64,000 bases of DNA from CAVQNQ01 sp964427655. GTDB taxonomy: Bacteria; Acidobacteriota; Terriglobia; Bryobacterales; Bryobacteraceae. This document shows, piece by piece, positions 51,822 to 60,519 of this stretch. Made by a program: the position numbers and the translations under genes. The first letter of the stretch is position 1. Each line of letters starts with the position of its first letter. The notes beneath the pieces are model-generated. The model saw nothing but the letters and a program-made list of their open reading frames with translations, was not told where the DNA came from and ran no database searches. The stretch is from contig CAYRWE010000002.1 in assembly GCA_964427655.1 (NCBI GenBank), positions 1 through 64,000 on the forward strand, written 5' to 3'.

Positions 51822-53399
51822 ATGCCAGCCCCCTCGAAGCTGCGGACGCGCCCGCGACATTTAGCTGCTAGCCGCCGGCCAGCCGAAACCGCCATCGACT
51901 ATGCGGCTCACCTTTCCGCCGAAAAAGAGACTTACCGGGGGTGCCTGGACGTCCACGACCTGCCCGCCATCTTTCATTACTGGTCCAATCGATACGTGCG
52001 GCCCAAGCTGGAGGCATTCGGCTTCTCCACTCCCGACGAAATGTTCCTGAAATACGTCGGCCAGCAGTTTCAAAATGGCCGGGGGCCCCGTCGCATTGCC
52101 AGCATCGGCGCAGGCAACTGCCATCTCGAAGTGCGGCTCGCTTCGCACCTCCTGGCAGCCGGGCACACCGATTTCGCCATCGATTGTCTCGATCTGAATT
52201 CCGACATGCTGGAAAGGGGCCGCGATGCGGCGGCGAAGGCGGGCGCCGCGGCGTGCATGAGATTCCTCCAGGTAGATCTGAACGCGTGGAGCGCGCCGGA
52301 CGAGTACGACGGGGTCATCGCCAATCAGGCCTTGCACCACGTGCTCAACCTGGAGAATCTGTTCGCGGAGATCAAGCGATCTCTTAAACCCGGCGGTCGC
52401 TTTCTCGCCTCCGACGTGATTGGCAGGAACGGGCATCGGCGCTGGCCGGAAGCGCTCGACCTGGTACGGGAATTCTGGCGAAAATTGCCACCCTCCTACC
52501 GTTTCAACCAGAGTCTTCTGCGTTATGAAGAGACCTACCAAAACTGGGATTGTTCAGGCGAAAGTTTTGAAGGCATTCGATCGCAGGATATTCTGCCGCT
52601 GCTGACCGGGCACTTTCATTTCGAACTGTTTATTGCGTTTGCCAACATTGTCGATCCGTTTGTCGATCGCGCCTTCGGAAGCAATTTCGACGCTTCCGCG
52701 CCGTGGGACAGGAGCTTCATCGACCAGGTGCATGCGCGCGACGAGAAAGAGATCGCCTCCGGACACATCCAGCCGACTCACATGCTCGCCGTGATGGGGA
52801 CCGATCCGAGCGTCCCTACCCTCTTCCATGAGCCACTAGCTCCGCGGCGCTGCCTGCGGGACCCGGCCCGTGCGCGTGCCGGGATACAGGTGGTCCCCGC
52901 GGGCAAGGGATCGCCGTACGAGTGGGGTGCATGGCCTCACAATGACCGGCGAGAGATCGAGATCGCCTGCCGGAGACTGAAGGACGCGCAGGATCGAACC
53001 AACGAACAGACTATCCTGGCAGCCGAGCGAACTCGGTGGGCCCAACGGCTCGACCGGGAAATAGCGCTGGCCACCCACAAAATCGAGGATCTCCACCAGG
53101 AACTGGACCGGCGGACTCAGTGGGCGCGGCAACTCGACGGGCAAATGGGTGAGCGGACTGCCTGGGCCCAGAGGCTTGACGGGGAAATAGAAGTGGCCGC
53201 GCGCAAAATCAAAGAGCTTCAGCAGGAGCTAAGCCGGCGGGCCGCCTGGGCCCACCGTCTCGACCGGGAACTAAGAGAGCGGACCCTAGCGCATCGCGCC
53301 GACCTGGACCGCCTCGCCTGGGCAACCGCGCTCGACCGCCGATTTCACGCTCCCCTCGATTATGCCTTTCGCCTGCTCCGCCGGTGGGGCATGCTTTAG
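51822..53399 (+). CDS. SAM-dependent methyltransferase with heptad-repeat coiled-coil tail
   Basis: 525 residues. Class I methyltransferase domain at about 60-260: RIASIGAGNCHLEVRLASHLL (SAM motif I), FAIDCLDLNSDMLERGRD, IANQALHHVLNLENLFAEIKRSLKPGGRFLASDVIG (quoted in parts). After a linker, residues about 380-500 form a coiled coil of repeated units beginning RTRWAQRLD, RTQWARQLD, RTAWAQRLD and RAAWAHRLD, spaced 28, 14 and 28 residues. The last residues RRWGML and TAG stop come from the hairpin element at 53383. The substrate is unknown; similar tails occur in glycan-modifying enzymes. The start is uncertain: AAGAGG abuts the ATG. Confidence 0.85.
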   Translation: MPAPSKLRTRPRHLAASRRPAETAIDYAAHLSAEKETYRGCLDVHDLPAIFHYWSNRYVRPKLEAFGFSTPDEMFLKYVGQQFQNGRGPRRIASIGAGNCHLEVRLASHLLAAGHTDFAIDCLDLNSDMLERGRDAAAKAGAAACMRFLQVDLNAWSAPDEYDGVIANQALHHVLNLENLFAEIKRSLKPGGRFLASDVIGRNGHRRWPEALDLVREFWRKLPPSYRFNQSLLRYEETYQNWDCSGESFEGIRSQDILPLLTGHFHFELFIAFANIVDPFVDRAFGSNFDASAPWDRSFIDQVHARDEKEIASGHIQPTHMLAVMGTDPSVPTLFHEPLAPRRCLRDPARARAGIQVVPAGKGSPYEWGAWPHNDRREIEIACRRLKDAQDRTNEQTILAAERTRWAQRLDREIALATHKIEDLHQELDRRTQWARQLDGQMGERTAWAQRLDGEIEVAARKIKELQQELSRRAAWAHRLDRELRERTLAHRADLDRLAWATALDRRFHAPLDYAFRLLRRWGML

Positions 53400-53406
53400 C
53401 TTGCCC
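53383..53406. repeat. Dispersed hairpin element, copy 4
   Basis: GGTG then GGGCATGCTTTAGCTTGCCC, identical to the copy at 48586. It supplies WGML and the TAG stop of the methyltransferase. Confidence 0.88.
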
Positions 53407-53471
53407 AAAATTTCACGGAACCTTTTTCACAGTCAATCGTCTGAGCGGATGTATACAAAGATTTCGCCGGC

Positions 53472-53495
53472 GAAAATCTGAAAGAAAATCTGAAA
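53472..53495. repeat. Perfect 12-bp tandem duplication before a small secreted gene
   Basis: GAAAATCTGAAA occurs twice back to back (53472-53483, 53484-53495). It directly follows an imperfect palindrome centred on CGCCGGCG at 53458-53478. Both lie within the leader of the gene at 53518. Confidence 0.7.
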
Positions 53496-53517
53496 ATGCT
53501 GTTCTTGGAGGCTCGAC

Positions 53518-53847
53518 ATGATTCGGAGATTTCTGCTGATTTTCGCATTGCTTGGCGCGGCCATCGCCGCCGCCAAGGGCTATAAGGTGACCTTGTTTCA
53601 GCCCGCGACCGTGGGCGATGTCCAGCTCGCCGCCGGGGACTACCGGCTCGATGTAGTCGGCGACAAGTTAGTGATGAAGGGCGACAAAGTGACGGCCGAG
53701 AGTCCCGTAAAACAGGAGACCGGCGACACCCATTACCTCGCCACCACCGTGCGCTTCGACAACAGCGCCGGCAAGATGCGCATCCAGGAGGTCCACCTGG
53801 GCGGCACATCCACCAAGCTCGTGCTGGCCGCTTCCGGCACAAACTAA
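53518..53847 (+). CDS. Small secreted beta-rich protein, unknown function
   Basis: 109 residues. Signal peptide MIRRFLLIFALLGAAIAAAKG, then a compact domain: YKVTLFQPATVGDVQLAAGDYRLDVVGDKLVMKGDKVTAESPVKQ (in parts) ending KMRIQEVHLGGTSTKLVL. The pattern of alternating hydrophobics suggests a beta-sandwich. I do not recognise a named family. TTGGAGG lies 7 nt before the ATG. Confidence 0.7.
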   Translation: MIRRFLLIFALLGAAIAAAKGYKVTLFQPATVGDVQLAAGDYRLDVVGDKLVMKGDKVTAESPVKQETGDTHYLATTVRFDNSAGKMRIQEVHLGGTSTKLVLAASGTN

Positions 53848-53923
53848 ATGCCCCGCGCGGCGCCCGGATTTCGCGCATAGTCTCCGGGCGCCGCGTTTCC
53901 CTCCGCTGCTACACTGGGATTTC

Positions 53924-55096
53924 ATGCGGCGGTTTTTGCTTTTCGCCCTGCTTTGCGGCGCTTTGCGCGCCGAGACTGTTCTCGTCCTTCCCTTCTTCGA
54001 CCATTCCAAGTCCGGCGACCTGGGCTGGATCGGCGAGAGCATTTCGGAAAGCCTGCACGATTCGCTCTTCTCCGAGAACGTCCTGGTGCTCGATCGCGAG
54101 GACCGCCTGGAAGCCTATCGCCGCCTCTCGCTGCGGCCCGGCGCGGAGCTGACCCGCGCTTCGGTCATCAAGATCGGACAAGCGCTGGATGCCGCGCGCG
54201 TGGTCTACGGAGAGTACGAGCTGCTGCCCTCGGGCGACGGCAACACCCAGTCCCGCGGATCGCTGCGCATCTCCGCCCGCATTCTCGATCTCAAGCGCAC
54301 CACCCAGGGCCCCGCGACCGGCGAATTGGGAGCGCTCGAAGATCTCTCCACCCTCGAAGCGCACCTCGCCTGGCAGGTTCTGGAGCAGTTGAACCCCCGT
54401 GGCACGCCGCCCGAACACGATTTCGTCAACGCCCGCCCGGCCGTTCGCCTGGACGCGGTCGAGAGCTACATACGCGGGCTGCTGGCCGCCGCTCCCGAAC
54501 AGCGCCACCGCTTCTTCACCCAGGCCGCCCGCCTCGACGAGCACTATTCGCAGCCCTGCTTCCAGTTGGGCAAAACCTATTGGGAGCGCAAGGAGTACAA
54601 GATCGGCGCCGGCTGGTTTGCGCGGGTTTCAAGCGGCGCCCCGCACTACCTGGAGGCCCAGTTCTTCCTTGGCCTGTGTCTCTATAATCAGGGCGATTTC
54701 AACGGCGCCGGCCAAGCTTTCCAGTTAGTCTCCTCGTCCATGCCCCTCAACGAGGTCTTCAACGACCTGGGCGCATCCGAATCCCGCCGCGGTCAGTTCG
54801 CCGCCGCCGCCGCTAGTTTCGGGAAAGCCATCGAGGGTGACGACGCCGATCCCGACTACCACTTCAACCGCGGTTACGCGCTCTGGCGGGCCGGTCAATT
54901 CGACGCCGCCGCCGAGGGTTTTCGCGCGGTGCTGGCCCGCAACCCCGCCGATACCGAAGCCACCACGCTGCTGGGCCGCGCCCTGAAACGCGAAGGTCCC
55001 CGCCCCGCCGAAGCACGCGTGGAAGGCCGCGAGCGCCTCAAGACCGATTACGAAGAGACCGCTTACCGCCAACTCCAGGCCGAGCTGGCCAAGTAA
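53924..55096 (+). CDS. Secreted protein with TolB/FlgO-like N-terminal domain and TPR repeats
   Basis: 390 residues. Short signal MRRFLLFALLCGALRAE. Residues about 18-150 (VLVLPFFDHSKSGDLGWIGESISESLHDSL... DAARVVYGEYELL) match the TolB/CsgG/FlgO-like fold that senses or binds at the envelope. Residues 170-385 are TPR-like units (DYHFNRGYALWRAGQFDAAAEGFRAVLARNP). TACACT lies 8 nt before the ATG. It is co-directional with the small secreted gene, 76 bp apart. Confidence 0.78.
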   Translation: MRRFLLFALLCGALRAETVLVLPFFDHSKSGDLGWIGESISESLHDSLFSENVLVLDREDRLEAYRRLSLRPGAELTRASVIKIGQALDAARVVYGEYELLPSGDGNTQSRGSLRISARILDLKRTTQGPATGELGALEDLSTLEAHLAWQVLEQLNPRGTPPEHDFVNARPAVRLDAVESYIRGLLAAAPEQRHRFFTQAARLDEHYSQPCFQLGKTYWERKEYKIGAGWFARVSSGAPHYLEAQFFLGLCLYNQGDFNGAGQAFQLVSSSMPLNEVFNDLGASESRRGQFAAAAASFGKAIEGDDADPDYHFNRGYALWRAGQFDAAAEGFRAVLARNPADTEATTLLGRALKREGPRPAEARVEGRERLKTDYEETAYRQLQAELAK

Positions 55097-55160
55097 CTGC
55101 GGCCCGAATCACCGCCGCGATCACGGGGATTCGCTCCGCCATCGCTCCGATCTAACCCAC

Positions 55161-55217
55161 GACCGCTCGTAACCCGCGCCAAAACTTCCGTCCGAGCCGC
55201 GACCGTGAGGGAGCGGT
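55161..55217. repeat. Candidate REP-like palindromic unit between convergent genes
   Basis: GACCGCTC (55161-55168) and GAGCGGT (55211-55217) are inverted arms around a GC-rich segment containing GAGCCGCGACCGTGAGG. It lies in the 132-bp gap between the convergent genes ending at 55096 and 55229. Its shape resembles repetitive extragenic palindromes, but only one copy is in the window. Confidence 0.35.
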
Positions 55218-55228
55218 GCCGCCCCCCC

Positions 55229-56038
55229 CTATTTCTGCTTCGGCAGCATCTTCAGATTCGCCGGGAGCGTGAACAGGTTGTCCGTCAAATTGCGGTTGAT
55301 CTCCACCGAGTCCGCGTACATCTCGTAGATCTTCTCGCCGTTGCGCTCCCGCATTGTGCTCCCCGGCCACCACACGCCCCCACCCACGTCCCGGTATTTC
55401 GCCCAGACCGTGGTCTCCGTGTCGAAATCCTTATACTCCGGATTGCGCCGCTTGAAGATCTGGCGCACCGGAAGCTTGTCCAGGCGGCTGAAATAAACCG
55501 TCACGCTGCGGTCGTCGGCGTCGGTGATGTCCACGATCTCCACCGGCCGGTTCTCGTACATGTCCCCGCCCTGCGAATAGAACGTCAGCCCCGGCTCGCC
55601 CAGCCGCTGCCGAAAAATGTAGAGCGTGTTGCGCAGCAGGCTGTCCTTGTAATTGGCGTACCACTGGTCGTCGCGCGGGCGCACTCCGCGCCAGCTCAGG
55701 TCCCAAGCCCCGTCCTCGGTGATCAGCACGCCGCCGTATTCTTCTTCCTTGCCGAAGTTTTCGCGCTCGCGCACCTGGATCTGCCCCGGCACGGGCGGCT
55801 CGGGGCGCGTCAGGTAGCGCGTGTAGATCCGCGCCACCGCCAGGCCGGAGATCCGCTCGCGGTAGAACTGGTAAGCGCGGCCGCGCTCCACACGGTCCTG
55901 CATTTTGAGGAAAGCGTCCCCGCCGAGCGCCTGCAGGCAATCGTCGACCACGCGCTTGCCGCGCTCCGTGGCGGTTTCCGCGCGCGCCGCCCCGGCCAGC
56001 GCCCCGCCCGCCATCCACAACCAATCCCTGCGCCTCAT
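55229..56038 (-). CDS. LolA-like outer membrane lipoprotein-sorting type protein
   Basis: 269 residues from ATG 56038, which overlaps the preceding M16 stop by ATGA. An Arg-Arg leader (MRRRDWLWMAGGALAGAARAE) may be a Tat or Sec signal. The domain shows VVDDCLQALGGDAFLKMQDRVERGRAYQFY, RPVEIVDITDADDRSVTVYFSRLDKLPVRQIFKR and GGGVWWPGSTMRERNGEKIYEMYADSVEINRNL, the beta-layer pattern of LolA-like lipid or lipoprotein carriers. A similar domain forms the C-terminus of the neighbouring M16 protein. Confidence 0.75.
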   Translation of the reverse strand: MRRRDWLWMAGGALAGAARAETATERGKRVVDDCLQALGGDAFLKMQDRVERGRAYQFYRERISGLAVARIYTRYLTRPEPPVPGQIQVRERENFGKEEEYGGVLITEDGAWDLSWRGVRPRDDQWYANYKDSLLRNTLYIFRQRLGEPGLTFYSQGGDMYENRPVEIVDITDADDRSVTVYFSRLDKLPVRQIFKRRNPEYKDFDTETTVWAKYRDVGGGVWWPGSTMRERNGEKIYEMYADSVEINRNLTDNLFTLPANLKMLPKQK

Positions 56039-58203
56039 GGCCGCTTCTGCAACTCTTCCGGCTTGAGGCCCGCGTTCAGCTTCCAATCCGATACCGTGAT
56101 CTCGCCGAACGGCGACCCGCCCTGGCTGATCCCCATCTTGTACGGCACCTTGATTCCGCCGATCTCCCGGTAATCCGCGAAGGTCTGCTCCACGGTCATC
56201 GGCGGACCCGCCAGGTTCACCGCGTGGTACCGCACGGCCTTCGCCAGCCCGGTCGCCGGATCGAAGATCAGTTGCGCCTCTTGGCCCGCGCCATCGGTGA
56301 TCTCCACGGCGTTTTCCCCTACCGCGTTCACCTTACGGCCCGGAATCCGGTCGCTCAGCAGCATGCTGAAATACACCCGGAACAGGTCTCCCGAGGCCTG
56401 CGTCAGCGCGGGACCGCCCAGCGCTCCGGAGCCCCGCGGCGTCACCATCCAGCCGCTCTTGCCATCCGTATACAGCGCGATTGTGCCGATCGGCATCACG
56501 CTTACCTGCCGCAACTGGTTGGGTTCAATCCACGAGTTGGTCTGCTTCACCTGGAGCGCCCCGGCCGGCGGCGCGACCTTCAACTCCAGCGTCTGAACGT
56601 AGTCCCGCACGCCCGCCAGCTTATCCGCGCCTCCGGCGGCCTGCTGGGCCCGCGCCAGGATCTGTTTGCCCTTCTCCAGGCTGGCCGGATCGGCCTGCGC
56701 GGCCTCCTGCTTAGGCTCCGCGATGGTCAGGTCGACGTTGTGGACCGGCCCGCCCAAGCTCGCCAGCGGCTGCCCGAAATCGGCCGGATTGCCCACCGCC
56801 ACGATGGTGAATTCCTCGGGCTTAAGATGTTCCTTGGCCGCTCGCAGAACGTCCGCGCGCGTCACCGCCTGGAGCGCCGCCTGGTACTGCTGGATGAAAT
56901 CCCGCGGGTATCCGTAATATTCGTAGGTCAGCATCCGCCCCAGCGTCTTGCTCTTGGTATCGAAGGCGAACACCAGGCTGTTGAGGGCCGTTTCCTTGGC
57001 CGTTTCGAGTTCCGCCTCGCTCACCTCCGCCGTGCGTACCCGGTCTACCTCCTCGCGCACCGCCTTGAGCGTCTCCACGGTCGAGAACGATTTCGTGCTG
57101 CCTCCGATCTCGAACAGGCCCGGATGATCGTAATCGGCTTCCCAATCCGCCGAGATGTCGTAAGCGTTCCCCATGCGCGTGCGCACCCGCTGGACCAGCC
57201 GGCTCTGGAATCCGCCGCCCAATATATCGGAGAGGATCTCGAGCGCCGCGTAGTCCTTGTCGCGGATCTCGCCGCCCAGGTGCCCCATCGCGAAAAACGT
57301 CTGCGTGACATCCTTCTTGGCCGCCAGGTACACGCCCGGCGCCGGTTTGGCTTCCACCTTCGGGAAGGCCGGAACCTGCGGCCGCTCCGCCGTCCAATCG
57401 GCGAAAAGCTTCTCGATCCGCGCCTTCATCTGCGCCGTGTCGAAATCGCCGCGCACAGCCAGCATGGCATTCTTGGGGAAGAAGTAGCGGCTGTGGAACT
57501 GCTGTAAATCCGCTCGCGCGATCCGGTCCAAGGTGGCGTACTCGATCTCCCACCCGTAGGGACTGTCCTTCCCGTACACCAAATTGGCGAATTCGCGGCC
57601 CTCGATCCCGTGGGCGTCGTCGTTGCGCCGCGAGATGGCGCTGCGCATTTGCGTACGGGCCAGCTCGATCTTATCCTCGCGGAATTCGGGGGCCGTTAGC
57701 ACGTCCTTGAAAATCGCCATCACCTGGTCGGCGTCTTCCTTCAGCGCCGTGAACGAAACCGTCCCCGCCGTCTCGCCGATGTTCGATTCCACTGTGGCAG
57801 CCACATTTTCCAGCGCCACGTCGAGCTGGTCGCCGGTCTGGGAGTGCGTTCCACCCGTGCGCATGACCGTTCCGGTCATGGCGGCCAGCCCGACTTTGTC
57901 TTTCGGGTCGAAGAGGTTGCCCGTGCGTATGCGGGCCGTGCCGTTGATTATGGGAAGCTCGTGGTCTTCCAGCAGGAATAGCCGCATCCCGTTGGGCAAG
58001 GTAAAGGTGGCCACCTGCGGAATCGGGATGGGCTTGAGCGGCGGGAACTTCAGATTCCGCACCGAAGGCGGAAGTGGAGTCTTGCTGGCCCCCTGCCGCG
58101 GTGGCGTGGTAGGCGGAGGCGTGGCGGTAACCGGGGTCTCGGCCGGCTTCTGCGCCAGCCCCGCTCCGGCCGCGAGCAACAGGATTGCGAGCGTCCGTTT
58201 CAT
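56035..58203 (-). CDS. M16-family peptidase-like protein lacking the HxxEH motif, with LolA-like C-terminus
   Basis: 722 residues with a signal peptide (MKRTLAILLLAAGAGLAQ). Two insulinase-type halves occupy about 60-480: TFTLPNGMRLFLLEDHELPIINGTARIRTG and FSRYFFPKNAMLAVRGDF-like text. Where active enzymes have HxxEH this one reads MTGTVMRTGG, so it is probably the non-catalytic partner. Residues about 500-722 (GKQILARAQQAAGGADKLAGVRDYVQTLELKV... IKVPYKMGISQGG) form a lipoprotein-carrier-like domain. It overlaps the active M16 gene by ATGA. Confidence 0.88.
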   Translation of the reverse strand: MKRTLAILLLAAGAGLAQKPAETPVTATPPPTTPPRQGASKTPLPPSVRNLKFPPLKPIPIPQVATFTLPNGMRLFLLEDHELPIINGTARIRTGNLFDPKDKVGLAAMTGTVMRTGGTHSQTGDQLDVALENVAATVESNIGETAGTVSFTALKEDADQVMAIFKDVLTAPEFREDKIELARTQMRSAISRRNDDAHGIEGREFANLVYGKDSPYGWEIEYATLDRIARADLQQFHSRYFFPKNAMLAVRGDFDTAQMKARIEKLFADWTAERPQVPAFPKVEAKPAPGVYLAAKKDVTQTFFAMGHLGGEIRDKDYAALEILSDILGGGFQSRLVQRVRTRMGNAYDISADWEADYDHPGLFEIGGSTKSFSTVETLKAVREEVDRVRTAEVSEAELETAKETALNSLVFAFDTKSKTLGRMLTYEYYGYPRDFIQQYQAALQAVTRADVLRAAKEHLKPEEFTIVAVGNPADFGQPLASLGGPVHNVDLTIAEPKQEAAQADPASLEKGKQILARAQQAAGGADKLAGVRDYVQTLELKVAPPAGALQVKQTNSWIEPNQLRQVSVMPIGTIALYTDGKSGWMVTPRGSGALGGPALTQASGDLFRVYFSMLLSDRIPGRKVNAVGENAVEITDGAGQEAQLIFDPATGLAKAVRYHAVNLAGPPMTVEQTFADYREIGGIKVPYKMGISQGGSPFGEITVSDWKLNAGLKPEELQKRP

Positions 58204-59720
58204 CGGTTGCCTCCCCCACTGGTGACTGTCTGGGATGCCTGCCCGGCAGTCTGGATATAGGCGATCGTGCGCTGCGCGGTAACGAAGTATTGCCGCGCCA
58301 CCCGCTGCAAGTCTTCGGGCGTGACTTTGTTATACTCGTCCAGCGTCGTGAACAGCTTCCGCCAGTCCCCGTAGGCCGCATAATACGTCGTCAGCAGCGA
58401 AGCCAGCTCGGCGTTGTTGTCGAGCTGCCGGATCACCGAAGCGCGCGCCTTGGTCTTCACCCGCGCCAGGGTATCGGCATCCACCTTGCTTGCCTCCATC
58501 TTGGCCAGCAGCTCGTCGAGCGCCTTCTGGTCCTCCTCAACCGTATGGCCCATCGTGGGCGCCATGAAAAACAGGAACAGGTTGGGATAGCGTCCGTCCG
58601 GGAACGTGGATTCCGATTCGGCCGCCAGGGCGATTTGCTTGTCCTCTACCAGATCCTTGTACATCAGGCCCGTACGCCCGCTCGAAAGCACCAGCGAAAG
58701 CAGGTCGAACACCGGATCGTCCTTGTCTGTTTCGGAAGGCCTGTGATAGCCCACCAGCATCATCGGCTGGCTGGGCGACGCCACCACCGACATCCGCGGC
58801 CCCGGCTGCTCCGGATCGACCGTGTGGACCAGCGGCGGCAGCGGGCGCTTGGGCAGCGGCCCGAAGTAGCGATCCGCCATGCGCCGCGCCTCCGCGGGAT
58901 TCACGTCCCCCACGATGGCGATCGCGATGTTGGCCGGAACATAGTATTTTTCGAAGAACGCCTGCGCCTCGCCCCGCCGCAAAGTCACCACGTCGCTGGG
59001 CCATCCCGCCGGCGGATTGCGATACGGCGCCGCCTCGAACGCAGACGCCAGGAACTCCTGCGACAACTTGCCCTGCGGACTCGATTCGACGCGCATGCGC
59101 AGCTCTTCCATCACCACATCGCGCTCTTTATAGAACTCGCGGAATACGGGGTGCAGAAAGCGCTGCGATTCCATCAGGAACCACAGTTCGATGCGGTTGG
59201 AGGGCAGGCTGTAGAAATACTGCGTGGAATCGAGCCCCGTGGCGGCGTTCAGCCCCACTCCGCCGTTCTCCTCGATGATGCGCGTGTACTCGTTGGGCTC
59301 GACGAACGCCTGGGCCCTATCGATGGCCATTTTCAACTGGGTCTCGAGGCCCGTGATTTTGCCGGCGTCGGCTTGGGGGCCTTTGTTGCGTTCGGCGTCC
59401 AGCCGGTCGTAGGCCTCTTCGATGGTATCGAGCGCCTTCTTTTCCGAGGGCCAGTCGCGGGTTCCCACGGTCTCGGTGCCTTTGAAGGCCATATGCTCGA
59501 ACATGTGCGCAAGACCGGTGGCGCCACTGGGGTCGTCCACGGATCCCGCATTGACGTAGGTGTGGAAAGAGACCACCGGCGCCTCGTGGCGCTCCACAAC
59601 GATGAAGTGGAGACCATTGGGCAGGGTGAACTCGGTAACCTTCTTTTCAAACTCATGGAGGTCCTGGGCCGCAAGGGAAAGCGGCAGCCACAGGATGGCA
59701 AACAGACGAAGTGCTTTCAC
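58200..59720 (-). CDS. M16-family zinc metallopeptidase, catalytic partner
   Basis: 506 residues with a signal peptide (MKALRLFAILWLPLSLAAQ). FTLPNGLHFIVVERHEAPVVSFHTYVNAGSVDDP leads into GLAHMFEHMAFKGTETVG, which contains the inverted zinc site HMFEH (HxxEH). The second half (PANIAIAIVGDVNPAEARRMADRYFGPLP) is typical. M16B enzymes act as pairs of active and inactive subunits; the inactive one is encoded next. Likely periplasmic peptide degradation. Start ATG 59720. Confidence 0.92.
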   Translation of the reverse strand: MKALRLFAILWLPLSLAAQDLHEFEKKVTEFTLPNGLHFIVVERHEAPVVSFHTYVNAGSVDDPSGATGLAHMFEHMAFKGTETVGTRDWPSEKKALDTIEEAYDRLDAERNKGPQADAGKITGLETQLKMAIDRAQAFVEPNEYTRIIEENGGVGLNAATGLDSTQYFYSLPSNRIELWFLMESQRFLHPVFREFYKERDVVMEELRMRVESSPQGKLSQEFLASAFEAAPYRNPPAGWPSDVVTLRRGEAQAFFEKYYVPANIAIAIVGDVNPAEARRMADRYFGPLPKRPLPPLVHTVDPEQPGPRMSVVASPSQPMMLVGYHRPSETDKDDPVFDLLSLVLSSGRTGLMYKDLVEDKQIALAAESESTFPDGRYPNLFLFFMAPTMGHTVEEDQKALDELLAKMEASKVDADTLARVKTKARASVIRQLDNNAELASLLTTYYAAYGDWRKLFTTLDEYNKVTPEDLQRVARQYFVTAQRTIAYIQTAGQASQTVTSGGGNR

Positions 59721-59965
59721 GTTAGATCCACAAACTCCTGCTGTTAAGAGAATAGCAGGGGCCGCCCGCGGCTCAGACCGTGTGGCGTGCCGCCGCCCAC
59801 TTTACGGCCGCGCGCGGCCGCCGCGAGACTCCCAATTGATCGCCCGCCCTCAAGACCCCGCCATGGAACCGCAAGTACCGCGCAAGTACCGTCATTACTG
59901 TTGTTTCCAAATCCCCACCGGCATAATCGAAGCGTTCCTACGAGAGGAACGGAGAGACCACCCTA

Positions 59966-60418
59966 ATGAACCCGATTGCGACCTGGGAAGAAGCGCAAAG
60001 CCGGACCGATGCGATCACCGGAGATCGCCGGCACGATCGCCGGTACGACATCGAACTCGAACTGCGGTGGAAGCTGATCCGCCGGCGAAAGGTGCTGGAA
60101 ACGGGCGTCGGCCGGACCGTGGACCTGAGCAGCGGCGGCATCCTGTTCGATGCCGGGCGCGATCTACCCGTGGGCCTGAGCGTCGAACTCTCCGTCTCCT
60201 GGCCGGTCCTGCTGCACAACGTCGCTCCGCTGCAGCTAGTGGTCTCCGGGCGGGTGGTGCGCCGCGAAGGGCGCCACGCGGCTCTCCGCATCGCGCAGCA
60301 CGAGTTCCGTACTATGTCCAGCGCCACGGAGCGCCGCCAGCCCCAATCCCAACTGCACACCTCGGCCCCACCCTTCGCCGGTGTGACGACCATGCCGAGG
60401 ACCTGGACCCGGCAGTAG
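59966..60418 (+). CDS. PilZ-domain protein
   Basis: 150 residues. RRHDRRYDIELELRWKLI provides the arginine-rich cyclic-di-GMP binding segment. GRTVDLSSGGILFDAGRDLPVGLSVELSVSWP is the DxSxxG-type barrel core. Single-domain PilZ proteins sense c-di-GMP and regulate motility or surface processes. The RxxxR spacing is present though not verified by alignment. A 245-bp divergent gap upstream holds a CGCAAGTACCG direct repeat and GGAG-like ribosome site; no gene is seen there. Confidence 0.85.
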   Translation: MNPIATWEEAQSRTDAITGDRRHDRRYDIELELRWKLIRRRKVLETGVGRTVDLSSGGILFDAGRDLPVGLSVELSVSWPVLLHNVAPLQLVVSGRVVRREGRHAALRIAQHEFRTMSSATERRQPQSQLHTSAPPFAGVTTMPRTWTRQ

Positions 60419-60519
60419 CTCTCTCCCGAGAATTGCTCAGCGCTGGGAGGGGACAGCTCAACCGCCGCCCCTCCCGTCAGCTTTTCTTTCTCGTTCTATT
60501 CCCGGCAGGGCAGGAAGAA

